Positions 26,264-35,510 of a stretch of DNA of 64,000 nt are shown here, in pieces (within the stretch, counting starts at the first letter, position 1; the number at the start of each line of letters is the position of its first letter). The stretch is from contig NZ_JAGIOR010000002.1 of NCBI RefSeq assembly GCF_017876795.1, positions 682,001-746,000 of the forward strand, read 5' to 3'. The notes beneath the pieces are model-generated. The model saw only the letters and a program-made list of their open reading frames with translations. It had not been told where the DNA came from and did no database searches. Made by a program: the position numbers and the translations under genes. This DNA is from Rhizobium leguminosarum. Its GTDB lineage: Bacteria; Pseudomonadota; Alphaproteobacteria; Rhizobiales; Rhizobiaceae.

Positions 26264-26371
26264 GAGAATGATTACCATGCCTGGAAAGAAAGCTTCCAAA
26301 TAGCAGACGCAACAGTTATTGCTCGCTGGAAATTCTCCTTGCAGATCAATGGAATCCAGTTTTCCGCCCAG

Positions 26372-26389
26372 CTGGCACACCGCTTGCAC
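26372..26389 (+). promoter_or_regulatory. Candidate sigma-54 promoter upstream of hupG
   Basis: CTGGCACACCGCTTGCAC is a near-perfect -24/-12 element (GG at 26374-26375, GC at 26386-26387, ten bases apart), about 46 bases before the hupG start. It matches the consensus better than the hupS promoter and would let hupGHIJK and hyp genes be expressed separately from hupSLCDEF. Confidence 0.7.
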
Positions 26390-26434
26390 ATTAGTTCCCG
26401 AGCATGGTCTGCATGCTGAATTCTGGAGGAGACA

Positions 26435-26884
26435 ATGCCATCTTACCTAGTCCGCGCCCTGAGCGAGCGGACACGACTGCCCGTCGTCGACGAAACGAGC
26501 ATCGACGCTTTCCTGGCGCCCGCCGCCGGCGAAGCAGAACACGCGATCCTGTTCTTCACCGGCGATCCCTCGCAGCGGCCCGAGGCGGATGACGTCGCCG
26601 TCGTTCTTCCCGAACTGCTGCAAGCTTTTGGCGGACGCCTGCGCGGAGCCGTCGTCCTCAGAACCGCAGAGGATAAGCTCAAGCCCCGGTTCAATGTCGT
26701 GGTCATGCCGAGCCTGGTGGTGACGCGGCGAGACCAGCCGCTCGGTGTGATCGGCAAGATCCGCGACTGGTCAGAATACGTCGAAAAGATCACTGCATGG
26801 CTGGCGCCGGATGCGCCGGTCATGGTGGCGTCGGCCGGACCGAAGATCGAGATCACCCATTCCGGCAAGGAGATCGTCCGATGA
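26435..26884 (+). CDS. hupG: HupG, hydrogenase small-subunit maturation protein
   Basis: 149 residues, HupG/HyaE family with a thioredoxin-like fold (HAILFFTGDPSQRPEADDVA, then the PSLVV cis-Pro-like turn) but without the CxxC redox pair. Together with HupF/HupH-type proteins it is thought to act on HupS before export. A strong ribosome site (GGAGGAG) precedes it. Its stop overlaps the start of hupH (ATGA). Confidence 0.9.
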   Translation: MPSYLVRALSERTRLPVVDETSIDAFLAPAAGEAEHAILFFTGDPSQRPEADDVAVVLPELLQAFGGRLRGAVVLRTAEDKLKPRFNVVVMPSLVVTRRDQPLGVIGKIRDWSEYVEKITAWLAPDAPVMVASAGPKIEITHSGKEIVR

Positions 26885-27729
26885 AGGCAGGTTTCTGGGT
26901 CGCCCCCGAAGGCGAGGATGCCGCGATGACCGTCATGCCGATCGGCGCCGAACCGTCGCTCAGCACCCGCAAGCTCAACTATCTTGCCACCAGCAGCGCC
27001 GAGGAGATGATCCGCCGATGTCGCCGGACGGCGATGCTGCTGCCGGAGCTCGCCGATGCGCTCGCCATACAGAAGGCCGACCAGCCGGGCCGCCTGTTCG
27101 ATATCACCGATTTCCCGGATGACGACCGGGAGCTGATCACCCAGACACTCGGAGAAGGCGAGGTTGCGGGCGTTGCGGCGCTGCCGTCCGGTGTTCTCGC
27201 ACATATCCAGGAAGCGGTGATGGCCGGTGTCTGGCGCGTTCGCTTTACCGATACAGATGGCCGGCTGATTGCCGATTATGTCGAGGTCGCCAGCATCCCC
27301 GCAGCCGTGCGGCAGGCCTGTGCCGCACTGGCGGGGTCGATCTCCCACGGGCCGGTGCCGGCCGGCGCCATGAATGTCATGCCGGTGCTCACAGAGATCG
27401 GCGACCGCATCGGCCGCTATCGCGACGGCGATCCTGCTCATATCATCACCTTCTCGCTGTTTCCGATGAGCCCGGAGGACATGAGTTTCCTGCAGGCCAC
27501 GCTCGGAGCCGGCCCGGTGCAACTCACCTCGCGCGGCTATGGCACTTGCCGGATCATCGCCACCGGCGCACGCAATGTCTGGTCGGTGCAGTTCTATAAC
27601 GCCATGGACACGATCATTCTCGACACGCTGGAGATTGCCGACATCCCTTCCGTCGCCATCGCCGCCGAGGAGGATTTCCGCGATTCCGAGGCCCGCTTGC
27701 GCGACATCGAAGAGGCCTATTTCAAATGA
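26881..27729 (+). CDS. hupH: HupH, hydrogenase small-subunit maturation protein
   Basis: 282 residues of the HupH/HyaF family, needed for maturation of HupS at the Fe-S stage in rhizobia. The central segment (GPVPAGAMNVMPVLTEIGDR) and the C-terminal GYGTCRIIATGARNVWSVQF motif are characteristic. It overlaps hupG and hupI by four bases each. Confidence 0.92.
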   Translation: MKAGFWVAPEGEDAAMTVMPIGAEPSLSTRKLNYLATSSAEEMIRRCRRTAMLLPELADALAIQKADQPGRLFDITDFPDDDRELITQTLGEGEVAGVAALPSGVLAHIQEAVMAGVWRVRFTDTDGRLIADYVEVASIPAAVRQACAALAGSISHGPVPAGAMNVMPVLTEIGDRIGRYRDGDPAHIITFSLFPMSPEDMSFLQATLGAGPVQLTSRGYGTCRIIATGARNVWSVQFYNAMDTIILDTLEIADIPSVAIAAEEDFRDSEARLRDIEEAYFK

Positions 27730-27941
27730 CCAGCTTCGAGAATTTCGGCAAGCGCGAGACGGTGTCGGACGACGACAAGATGGAATGCGGCATCTGCTGG
27801 CATGTCTACGATCCCGCGGAAGGTGATCCGGTCTGGCAGATCCCGCCGGGCACGCCGTTTTCCGGTTTGCAGGAAGACTGGCGCTGTCCCAACTGCGATG
27901 CCCTGCAATCGAAGTTTATGAGGCTCGGCGATGGCCGCTGA
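27726..27941 (+). CDS. hupI: HupI rubredoxin
   Basis: 71-residue rubredoxin with the four iron-binding cysteines in [12 protein letters not shown] and WRCPNCDAL. In hup clusters it is required for assembly or repair of the HupS clusters under oxygen. It overlaps both hupH and hupJ, typical of this tight operon. Confidence 0.95.
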   Translation: MTSFENFGKRETVSDDDKMECGICWHVYDPAEGDPVWQIPPGTPFSGLQEDWRCPNCDALQSKFMRLGDGR

Positions 27942-28452
27942 TCCCCACGAACTGGCGAATATCGATCCGGCGGAAATGCTCGGCCTACGGCTCGAGGCGC
28001 GCTATCGCCATATTCACGCGACCGCCATGCTGGACATGCCGCTCTGCAATCCGGCGCTCGGCGTTGCCGCGGTCGGCTTCCGCACCTACGGTGGTCGCGC
28101 GCTCGGTATCGTCATTACGCCTTGGTTCATGAACCTCGTGGCTGCGGATATCCCAGGCGGACTGCAATCGGCGCCGGTCGCCCTTGGAACGACCGTCCGC
28201 ATGGGCCTGCCCGCCGGCGAGGTAGAATTCATCGCCGGCGAACTCGATGCAATCGGCCGGGTCGATTGCTGCTCGCTGTTTTCTCCCGTTTTCGAGTTTT
28301 CGACAATGGAAGCCACATTGGAGGCTGCCGAGGAGGCCGTACGCGCCTTCTTCGACCCGGCTACTCTCGAACCGCCGCGCCCGCCGGTGAGCCTTAATCG
28401 CCGCGATCTTTTGCGGGGGAGTTTTCGCAGGCAGCAGGAGTCGGCGGAATGA
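27931..28452 (+). CDS. hupJ: HupJ (HoxT-type) hydrogenase assembly protein
   Basis: 173 residues, HupJ/HoxT family (also grouped as [NiFe]-hydrogenase assembly, HybE type). Motifs such as [19 protein letters not shown] and [12 protein letters not shown] are conserved. It is thought to bind HupS together with HupH and HupI. The ATG lies inside the end of hupI, and the 3' end overlaps hupK. Confidence 0.9.
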   Translation: MAADPHELANIDPAEMLGLRLEARYRHIHATAMLDMPLCNPALGVAAVGFRTYGGRALGIVITPWFMNLVAADIPGGLQSAPVALGTTVRMGLPAGEVEFIAGELDAIGRVDCCSLFSPVFEFSTMEATLEAAEEAVRAFFDPATLEPPRPPVSLNRRDLLRGSFRRQQESAE

Positions 28453-29561
28453 CCTTCCTCCTCGGCGCGGGTTCGATCCGGATCGACGTGACGGTGTCGC
28501 GGGCGCTTGCCTGTTCCGTGGAGGTGAAGGCAAGCCGTCCGACAGGCCTGGCACGGATGTTCGTCGGCCGCCGCCCCGAAGAGGCGCCGGTGCTTGCCGG
28601 GCAGGTCTTTTCACTCTGTGGCTTTTCACAGTCGGTGGCGGCGCGGCTTGCAGTGCTGAATGCGGCGGACCTGCCGATGCCGCCGGAAGAGCACCGCGCG
28701 GCAGTGGGGGGCCTGCTCGCGGAGCGGATATTCGAAACCTTGAGGGCGCTGATCTTGCACTGGCCTTGGACCTTGCCGGCTGGCATCCCCGCTTCGGCCG
28801 GCAAGTGCCTGCGCGAAGTTCTGGCTGCCTCCCAGACGATCATATCGGGCGCGAAAGGCAATATCGCCGATAAGGAATTCGTCGCTGCTCCGACCGCTCG
28901 ACTTGTGGCGACAGCGGCAGCGCTCGGTGTCCCTGAAAGCGATGGCGTGCCGCCAAAGGGCACGGCCTGTGCCGCGATGTTGCGCGATATCGAAAATGAC
29001 ATAACTTTTCCCGGCAGACGGCCCGATCCGCTCACAGCCGCCGACGATGCAGATGTGATCGCCCACCTTTCCCGTGAGGCTAACTACAGCACCCTGCCGC
29101 ATCTTTCTGGCCGTGTGGCGGAGACGGGGGCCTATGCCCGGCTTGGCGGCGCCGGCATGCCCAATGCGCCGCATCTCTTGCAGCGCTTTCTGGCGCGCCT
29201 GCGCGACGTCAGGCTTTGCTTGCAGCAACTCTCCAGCCTCGCCAGGCAAGACCAGAACGACCTTTCCGACCTCATGGCCGGTGGCCCGACCCCGGGTGCC
29301 GGCGGCTTCGGCGCCGTGGAATGCGCGCGGGGCAGGCTTTATCATCAGGCCGAGATCGACCGCGATGGCCTGCTTGCCGCCTACCGCATCCTCGCGCCAA
29401 CCGAATGGAATTTTCATCCGGCGGGTCCGTTCGTCGAAACCCTGCTATCATCGCGGATCGGCGCGGGTGAATCGGCGGTGCGGTCGGTCTCCCGGCTGGC
29501 CGTGCTGTTCGATCCCTGCGTGGCGTTCGAGGTTGGAATTCGCGAGGCTGCCCATGCATGA
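28449..29561 (+). CDS. hupK: HupK, large-subunit-like maturation scaffold
   Basis: 370 residues, resembling a degenerate hydrogenase large subunit: [20 protein letters not shown] near the N-terminus and [11 protein letters not shown] at the C-terminus recall the two cysteine motifs, each with only one Cys left. It probably serves as a scaffold for Fe(CN)2CO assembly or transfer to HupL. It overlaps hupJ and hypA, so all these proteins are translationally coupled. Confidence 0.9.
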   Translation: MTFLLGAGSIRIDVTVSRALACSVEVKASRPTGLARMFVGRRPEEAPVLAGQVFSLCGFSQSVAARLAVLNAADLPMPPEEHRAAVGGLLAERIFETLRALILHWPWTLPAGIPASAGKCLREVLAASQTIISGAKGNIADKEFVAAPTARLVATAAALGVPESDGVPPKGTACAAMLRDIENDITFPGRRPDPLTAADDADVIAHLSREANYSTLPHLSGRVAETGAYARLGGAGMPNAPHLLQRFLARLRDVRLCLQQLSSLARQDQNDLSDLMAGGPTPGAGGFGAVECARGRLYHQAEIDRDGLLAAYRILAPTEWNFHPAGPFVETLLSSRIGAGESAVRSVSRLAVLFDPCVAFEVGIREAAHA

Positions 29562-29895
29562 AATGTCGCTGATGGAGAGCGTGATCGAGATCGTTTGCGA
29601 CACGGCGCGGCAGAATGGCGCAGACGCGGTCAGGTCGATCCGCCTTGATGTAGGCGTCTTGAGCCATGTCAATCCGGATTCGCTGCTGTTCTGCTACGAA
29701 GCCATCAGGCGTGGCACGATCGCGGAAAATGCCGCGCTCGAAATCAATCGCATCGCCGGCGAGGGCTGGTGTCTCGATTGCGGAAAGACAGTGCCACTCG
29801 AGGAGCGGTTCGGTGCCTGTCCGGATTGCGGCCGGCATCGGGTACAGATGACGGCGGGCGACGAATTGAAGATCAGAGACATGGAGGTGATCTGA
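29554..29895 (+). CDS. hypA: HypA, nickel-insertion zinc protein
   Basis: 113 residues. The N-terminal MHEMSL contains His2, the nickel ligand, which fixes the start at 29554. The zinc site is formed by WCLDCGK and ACPDCGRH. It passes nickel with HypB to HupL. It overlaps hupK and its last base overlaps hypB. An FNR/FixK-type box is embedded in its coding sequence at 29659-29672. Confidence 0.95.
   Translation: MHEMSLMESVIEIVCDTARQNGADAVRSIRLDVGVLSHVNPDSLLFCYEAIRRGTIAENAALEINRIAGEGWCLDCGKTVPLEERFGACPDCGRHRVQMTAGDELKIRDMEVI
29659..29672 (+). promoter_or_regulatory. FNR/FnrN/FixK-type anaerobox inside hypA
   Basis: TTGAGCCATGTCAA matches the TTGA-N6-TCAA half-site pair. In Rhizobium leguminosarum an FnrN-dependent promoter inside hypA is known to drive hypBFCDEX under low oxygen; the position here, about 225 bases before hypB, fits the same arrangement. 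Confidence 0.6.
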
Positions 29896-30803
29896 TGTGC
29901 ACGGTATGCGGCTGCGGGACGACAGTGATGGAAGGCGACAAGGGCAAGGCGGGCGCGCGCGGCCACGATCATGACCACGACCATCATGGCGCTCATCATC
30001 ACCATGATCATGAGCACGGTCACGACCATCGTCATCACCCGCAGGAACACGATCATCACCACGGCGAAGACGGTAGCGTTCACTACGGCCGGGGCATTGC
30101 CGGCGTGCATGTGCCGGGCATGAGCCAGGAGCGGATCATCCAGGTCGAAAAGGACATTCTTTCCAAAAACGACGGCCATGCAGCGGAAAGCCGGACCCTC
30201 TTCGCGCAGAATGGCATTTTCGCCCTGAATTTCGTCTCGAGCCCCGGCTCGGGCAAGACCAGCCTGCTGGTTCGCACTATCCGCGAGCTCAAGGACCGGA
30301 TAACGATCAATGTCATCGAGGGCGACCAGCAGACGTCCAACGATGCCGCCCGCATCCGTGAGACCGGCGCCCGCGCGATCCAGATCAATACCGGCAAGGG
30401 CTGTCATCTCGACGCCCATATGGTCGGACACGCGGTAGAGGACTTGGCGCCGGAGCCGGGATCGATCCTGTTCATCGAAAATGTCGGCAATCTCGTCTGT
30501 CCCGCCGCCTTCGATCTCGGCGAGGCGCACAAGGTGGTGGTGCTCTCGGTCACGGAAGGCGAGGACAAGCCGCTCAAATATCCGGATATGTTCGCCGCCG
30601 CCGATCTGATGATCCTCAACAAATCGGACCTGCTGCCGCATCTCGATTTCAATGCCGGGCTCTGCATCGCCAATGCGCTGCGTGTCAATCCGCGTCTGCA
30701 GACGCTGACCGTGTCGGCCCGCAGCGGCGAGGGCATGGAGGCATTCTACGCCTGGCTAGAAGCGTCGGCTGCAAGGCTTGCCACGCGCTCGAAGGTAGCC
30801 TGA
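29895..30803 (+). CDS. hypB: HypB, nickel-binding GTPase
   Basis: 302 residues. Begins with MCTVCGCG (high-affinity nickel site), followed by a histidine-rich stretch at about residues 24-55 that can store nickel. The GTPase domain has a P-loop [12 protein letters not shown], a switch region [13 protein letters not shown] and the NKSD guanine-specificity motif. GTP hydrolysis drives nickel delivery with HypA. Adjacent to hypF with a 3-base gap. Confidence 0.96.
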   Translation: MCTVCGCGTTVMEGDKGKAGARGHDHDHDHHGAHHHHDHEHGHDHRHHPQEHDHHHGEDGSVHYGRGIAGVHVPGMSQERIIQVEKDILSKNDGHAAESRTLFAQNGIFALNFVSSPGSGKTSLLVRTIRELKDRITINVIEGDQQTSNDAARIRETGARAIQINTGKGCHLDAHMVGHAVEDLAPEPGSILFIENVGNLVCPAAFDLGEAHKVVVLSVTEGEDKPLKYPDMFAAADLMILNKSDLLPHLDFNAGLCIANALRVNPRLQTLTVSARSGEGMEAFYAWLEASAARLATRSKVA

Positions 30804-30806
30804 CCG

Positions 30807-33080
30807 ATGGTGCGCGCCCTGGCGTCGATGGCGGAAGATCCCGTCCGGCGGCTACGGCTGCGGGTGCGCGGCGCCGTGCAGGGTGTCGGCTTTCGGCCAT
30901 TCGTCTACAAGCTGGCCAGGACGATGCAACTGGCGGGTTTCGTGCTTAACGACAGCGCCGGCGTGCTGATCGAGGTCGAGGGCGCTTCTGCAGTCCGTTT
31001 CGCCGAAGCCGTGCTTATGCAGGCACCGCCGTTGGCGCGGATCGATTCCGTCGACGTGCTGGAAATGGATGCGGCTGGTGGTGAGACGTTCGAAATCCTC
31101 GAAAGCGTCGGGGGCCGTGCCGCCACTCGGATCGGCGCCGATGCCGCGACCTGTCCCGAATGCCGGCGGGAGCTCTCCGATCCGCAAAGCCGCTTCTTCG
31201 GCTATCCCTTCGTCAACTGCACCCATTGCGGTCCGCGCTTCACCATCACCCGCACCCTTCCCTATGACCGCCGGCAAACCTCGATGGCTGCATTCCCCAT
31301 GTGCCCCGCCTGCCGCGCCGACTATGCCGATCCCGAGAGCCGGCGTTTTCATGCCGAACCCGTGGCCTGCCCGGCCTGTGGCCCGGAGCTCAGTCACTCG
31401 ATGGTCCAGATTGCCGGACGGCTCATGAAGGGCGAGATCGTCGCGCTCAAGGGCATCGGCGGCTTCCATATCTTTTGCGACGCGCGCAACGACGCGGCGA
31501 TCGACCTGCTCCGACTGCGCAAGGCGCGCGACCAGAAGCCGTTTGCCGTCATGGTACGGGATATCGAGGCCGCCCGGCTGTTGGCAAAGCTGACGGCGGC
31601 GGAAGAAGCGCTGCTTCTCTCTCCCGCCGCGCCGATCGTTCTCGTCGAGGCAAGGGATAATCTCTCCAATCTAATCGCGCCCGGCCTTAGGCGGATTGGC
31701 CTGATGCTCGCCTACGCCCCTGTGCACCATCTGCTGTTCGATGCACTGGCGACCGAGATGGGCGACTGTCCGGCCGCGCTGGTCGCGACCAGCGCCAATC
31801 CGGGCGGCGAGCCGCTGGTTGCGAGCAATGAAGATGCCGTGCATCGGCTGGCCGGCATCGCCGACCTGATTGTAACCCACAATCGCGACATCGCAGTTCG
31901 CGCCGACGATTCCGTCATGCAGGTGATCGACGGCGCGCCGAGCTTCCTCAGACGTGCCCGCGGCTTCGTCCCGGAGCCCGTCGATCTCGGCGAGGACGGT
32001 CCCTCGGTGATCGCCGCCGGCGCCGATCTCAAGAACACGGTCTGCGTGACGCGCGGCCGGGAGGCCTTTCTCTCGCAGCATATAGGCGGCCTCGACAATG
32101 CCGAGGCGATCCGCTTCCAGCAGGAGACGGTCGCGCATCTCTTATCCATCCTCGACATCAGGCCGGATCATGCGGCATGCGATCTGCATCCTGATTTCCG
32201 CTCGGTACGGATGGCGGAAAGCCTCGGCCTGCCGCTCGTTCCGGTGCAGCACCATCTTGCCCATGTCGCCGCGGTCGTTGCCGAGCATCACGTCACCGGC
32301 CCGGTGCTCGGGCTGGCGCTCGACGGCCACGGCTACGGCACCGATGGCGGCAACTGGGGCGGCGAAATGCTCGCTGTCGACGGTCCCCGGTGGCAGCGGC
32401 TTGGCTCGCTTGCGCCTCTGCCGCTGCCAGGGGGCGACCGTGCGGCGCGGGAACCCTGGCGCATGGGCGTCGGTGCCCTCCACTCCGCCGGTCGCATGGA
32501 ACTTGCGGCAACGCTCTGGCCGGGAAATTCCGGCGTCGCTCATCTCGAAGCGATGTTGGTCCGCGGCATGCAGCCGGCGCGGACGTCAAGCCTAGGAAGG
32601 CTTTTCGATGCGGCAGCGGCGATATCGGGCATCCACCTTGTTCAGAGCTATGAGGGACAGGCGGCGATGGAGTTCGAGGCCCTGGCCGAGAACCCGCACT
32701 GTCTTCCCGAAGGCTACAGAATTGTCGACGACGGGCTCGATTTCCGGCCGCTGATCGTGCATCTCGCCGAGCGGCAGCTTTGTGGCGGGAGCGCCTCGAA
32801 CCTGTTTCACGGTACGCTCATCGCCGGCCTTGCAGACTGGGCGGCGCGTGGCGCCTCCCGGATCGGCACCAAAGCCATCGCGCTCGGCGGCGGCTGCGTC
32901 ATGAACCGCGTCCTCGCCGAAGGTCTCGCGAACGCCCTGCGCGGCCTCGGGCTGGAGCCCTTTTTGCCGCAAAGGATCCCCGCCAATGACGGCGGCATCG
33001 CGCTCGGCCAGGCTGCCCATGCGCGCCAGGTGATAAAACACGAATTCGCACAGATGGAGGAGAACCGGACATGTGCCTAG
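30807..33080 (+). CDS. hypF: HypF carbamoyltransferase
   Basis: 757 residues. Makes the cyanide precursor by transferring carbamoyl from carbamoyl phosphate to HypE. Domain order: acylphosphatase (RGAVQGVGFRPFVY, near residues 20-33), two zinc fingers (CPECRREL...CTHCG and CPACRADY...CPACG), a YrdC-like domain (about 195-380) and a Kae1-like C-terminal domain (VQHHLAHVAAVVAEH, LALDGHGYGTDG, ALGGGCVMN). Full length. Overlaps hypC by ten bases. Confidence 0.96.
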   Translation: MVRALASMAEDPVRRLRLRVRGAVQGVGFRPFVYKLARTMQLAGFVLNDSAGVLIEVEGASAVRFAEAVLMQAPPLARIDSVDVLEMDAAGGETFEILESVGGRAATRIGADAATCPECRRELSDPQSRFFGYPFVNCTHCGPRFTITRTLPYDRRQTSMAAFPMCPACRADYADPESRRFHAEPVACPACGPELSHSMVQIAGRLMKGEIVALKGIGGFHIFCDARNDAAIDLLRLRKARDQKPFAVMVRDIEAARLLAKLTAAEEALLLSPAAPIVLVEARDNLSNLIAPGLRRIGLMLAYAPVHHLLFDALATEMGDCPAALVATSANPGGEPLVASNEDAVHRLAGIADLIVTHNRDIAVRADDSVMQVIDGAPSFLRRARGFVPEPVDLGEDGPSVIAAGADLKNTVCVTRGREAFLSQHIGGLDNAEAIRFQQETVAHLLSILDIRPDHAACDLHPDFRSVRMAESLGLPLVPVQHHLAHVAAVVAEHHVTGPVLGLALDGHGYGTDGGNWGGEMLAVDGPRWQRLGSLAPLPLPGGDRAAREPWRMGVGALHSAGRMELAATLWPGNSGVAHLEAMLVRGMQPARTSSLGRLFDAAAAISGIHLVQSYEGQAAMEFEALAENPHCLPEGYRIVDDGLDFRPLIVHLAERQLCGGSASNLFHGTLIAGLADWAARGASRIGTKAIALGGGCVMNRVLAEGLANALRGLGLEPFLPQRIPANDGGIALGQAAHARQVIKHEFAQMEENRTCA

Positions 33081-33298
33081 CCATACCGGTCCAGGTGAAG
33101 GAAGTGCTGCCAGACAATATGGCCAAGGTGACGCTCGACGGTGTCTCCAAGGTCATATCGACCGCGCTTGTCGATGACGTCAAGCCCGGCGACTATGTCG
33201 TGCTGCATGTCGGCTACGCGCTGGCGAAGATCGATCCGGAAGAGACAGAGCGGACGCTTGCCTTGATCCGCGAAGCTGCCTTGGGAGATGCGGCATGA
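33071..33298 (+). CDS. hypC: HypC, Fe(CN)2CO chaperone
   Basis: 75 residues starting MCLAIPVQV with the essential Cys2. It holds the iron complex with HypD and delivers it to HupL. Paralogue of HupF at 25967. Its start is inside hypF and its stop overlaps hypD. Confidence 0.95.
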   Translation: MCLAIPVQVKEVLPDNMAKVTLDGVSKVISTALVDDVKPGDYVVLHVGYALAKIDPEETERTLALIREAALGDAA

Positions 33299-34452
33299 AA
33301 TATATCGACGAATATCGCGACGGCAGGCTCGCCAAGGATATCGCCCTGCAGATCACCGCAGCAGCGAACCCGGCGCACAGCTATCATTTCATGGAGTTCT
33401 GCGGCGGCCACACGCATGCGATCTCACGCTACGGCCTCGAAGACCTGCTGCCATCCAACGTGCGCATGATACACGGCCCGGGCTGTCCCGTCTGCGTGCT
33501 GCCGATCGGACGCATCGATGCCGCGATCGCGCTCGCCATGCGACCCGAGATCACGCTGTGCACCTATGGCGACCTGATGCGCGTGCCGGGCTCCAACGGC
33601 TCCAGCCTGCTCAAGGCCAAGGCGGCCGGCGGCGACATCCGCATGGTCTATTCGACGCTGGATGCGCTCAGGATCGCCGAGGCCGAACCGGATCGGGAAG
33701 TGGTGTTCTTCGCCATCGGCTTCGAGACCACCACTCCGCCGACCGCGCTCGCTCTCAGATTCGCCATCGACAAGGGTCTCCGGAATTTCTCGATCTTCTG
33801 TAACCATGTGCTGACGCCGGCGGCGATCCAGAACATTCTCGAAAGCCCCGATGTCCGCAAACTGGGCACGGTCAAGATCGACGGTTTCATCGGCCCCGCC
33901 CATGTCAGCACGGTGATCGGCACGGAACCGTATGAATTCTTCGCCGAGGAATTCCAGAAGCCGGTCGTGGTGGCGGGCTTCGAACCGCTGGATGTCATCC
34001 AGGCGATCCTGATGCTGGTTCGGCAGGTCAATGACGGCAGGCATGAGGTCGAAAACCAGTACATCCGCGCGGTCACCGCCTTCGGCAACGAAAAGGCGCA
34101 GGCCGAGGTCGCCAATTTCTTCGAACTGCGCGAGAGCTTCGAATGGCGCGGGTTGGGCGAGGTGCCCTATGGAGCGCTTCGGCTGAGACCCCAATATGCC
34201 ATATACGATGCCGAGAAGCGTTTCGGCATGGTGACGCCGGCGGCAAAAGACAATCCGGCCTGCGAATGCGGCGCCATCCTGCGCGGCGTCAAGAAGCCGG
34301 CTGACTGCAAGCTGTTTGGCACTGTCTGCACGCCGGACACGCCGATGGGCTCCTGCATGGTGTCGTCGGAGGGGGCCTGCGCCGCCCACTGGACCTATGG
34401 CCGCTTCCGCGAGCATGCAAAAGCCAGGGAAGCCGGAAGGGCCGTCGCATGA
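33295..34452 (+). CDS. hypD: HypD, Fe-S scaffold for cyanide ligand transfer
   Basis: 385 residues. Conserved motifs include MEFCGGHTHAISRYG, HGPGCPVCVLP, IGFETTTPPTA and the cysteines of the 4Fe-4S cluster towards the C-terminus (CECGAILRG...CKLFGTVCTP, SEGACAA). It assembles Fe(CN)2CO with HypC. Translationally coupled to hypC and hypE. Confidence 0.96.
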   Translation: MKYIDEYRDGRLAKDIALQITAAANPAHSYHFMEFCGGHTHAISRYGLEDLLPSNVRMIHGPGCPVCVLPIGRIDAAIALAMRPEITLCTYGDLMRVPGSNGSSLLKAKAAGGDIRMVYSTLDALRIAEAEPDREVVFFAIGFETTTPPTALALRFAIDKGLRNFSIFCNHVLTPAAIQNILESPDVRKLGTVKIDGFIGPAHVSTVIGTEPYEFFAEEFQKPVVVAGFEPLDVIQAILMLVRQVNDGRHEVENQYIRAVTAFGNEKAQAEVANFFELRESFEWRGLGEVPYGALRLRPQYAIYDAEKRFGMVTPAAKDNPACECGAILRGVKKPADCKLFGTVCTPDTPMGSCMVSSEGACAAHWTYGRFREHAKAREAGRAVA

Positions 34453-35501
34453 ACGTGATGATGAAGACCTATAGGCGCAAGCTTGATCTCAAGAACGGCC
34501 GCGTCGACCTCTCCCACGGGGCCGGCGGCCGCGCCATGGGCCAGTTGATCGAGGGAATTTTCCACAGGGCTTTCGACAACGAATGGCTGCGCGCCGGCAA
34601 CGACCAGTCGGCCTTCACAGTGCCCGGCGGCCGCATGGTGATGACCACGGACGGCTATGTCGTCTCACCGCTGTTCTTTCCCGGCGGCAATATCGGCTCG
34701 CTTGCCGTGCACGGCACGATCAACGACATTGCCATGGCCGGCGCCCGTCCGCTCTATCTTTCGGCAAGCTTCATCATCGAAGAGGGTTTCCCGCTCGCCG
34801 ATCTCGACCGGATCGCCGAGACCATGGGCGCGGCTTCGCGCGAGGCGGGCGTGCCGATCATCACAGGCGATACGAAAGTCGTGGAGCGCGGCAAGGCAGA
34901 TGGCGTGTTCATCTCCACCGCCGGCGTCGGCATGGTTCCGGCCGGGCTCGACCTGCGCGCCAATGCCGCCCGGCCGGGTGATGCCGTGATCGTCTCAGGC
35001 TCGATCGGCGATCATGGGGTCGCAGTGATGTCGAAACGGGAAAACTTGGAATTCGATACGGACATCGTCTCTGATTCGGCGGCGCTGCATGGGCTGGTGG
35101 CCGCCATGGTCGAGGGCGGCGGACAGCATATCAGGCTGATGCGTGATCCGACCCGCGGTGGCATCGCCGCGACGCTGAACGAAATCGCCAATCAGTCGCA
35201 TATCGGCTTCCGCATCGATGAGGATGCTATCCCGATCAAGCCCGAAGTGGCAGCGGCCTGCGAATTCCTCGGGCTCGATCCGCTCAATGTCGCCAATGAA
35301 GGCAAGCTCGTCGCCGTCGTCGCGCCCGAAGGCAAGGACAGGGTGTTTGCGGCCATGCGGGCACATTCCCTCGGCGGGGAAGCGGCGCTGATCGGCCATG
35401 TCGTCGAAGACGACAATTGCTTCGTGCAGATGGCAACATCGTTCGGCGGCGGCCGCATCGTCGATTGGCTGTCCGGCGAACAGCTTCCCCGGATCTGCTG
35501 A
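34449..35501 (+). CDS. hypE: HypE, thiocyanate-forming maturation enzyme
   Basis: 350 residues of the PurM/AIR-synthase fold. The ATP-binding N-terminal half includes DLSHGAGGRAMGQLIEGIF and TDGYVVSPLFFPGGNIG. The C-terminus ends in PRIC, whose terminal Cys receives the carbamoyl group from HypF and is dehydrated to thiocyanate. Overlaps hypD and lies 9 bases before hypX. Confidence 0.96.
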   Translation: MNVMMKTYRRKLDLKNGRVDLSHGAGGRAMGQLIEGIFHRAFDNEWLRAGNDQSAFTVPGGRMVMTTDGYVVSPLFFPGGNIGSLAVHGTINDIAMAGARPLYLSASFIIEEGFPLADLDRIAETMGAASREAGVPIITGDTKVVERGKADGVFISTAGVGMVPAGLDLRANAARPGDAVIVSGSIGDHGVAVMSKRENLEFDTDIVSDSAALHGLVAAMVEGGGQHIRLMRDPTRGGIAATLNEIANQSHIGFRIDEDAIPIKPEVAAACEFLGLDPLNVANEGKLVAVVAPEGKDRVFAAMRAHSLGGEAALIGHVVEDDNCFVQMATSFGGGRIVDWLSGEQLPRIC

Positions 35502-35510
35502 GGAATACCG

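Noticed and set aside
26341..26352. FNR-type box upstream of hupG
   Set aside because: TTGCAGATCAA has the right halves loosely but the wrong spacing and a mismatched left half-site.
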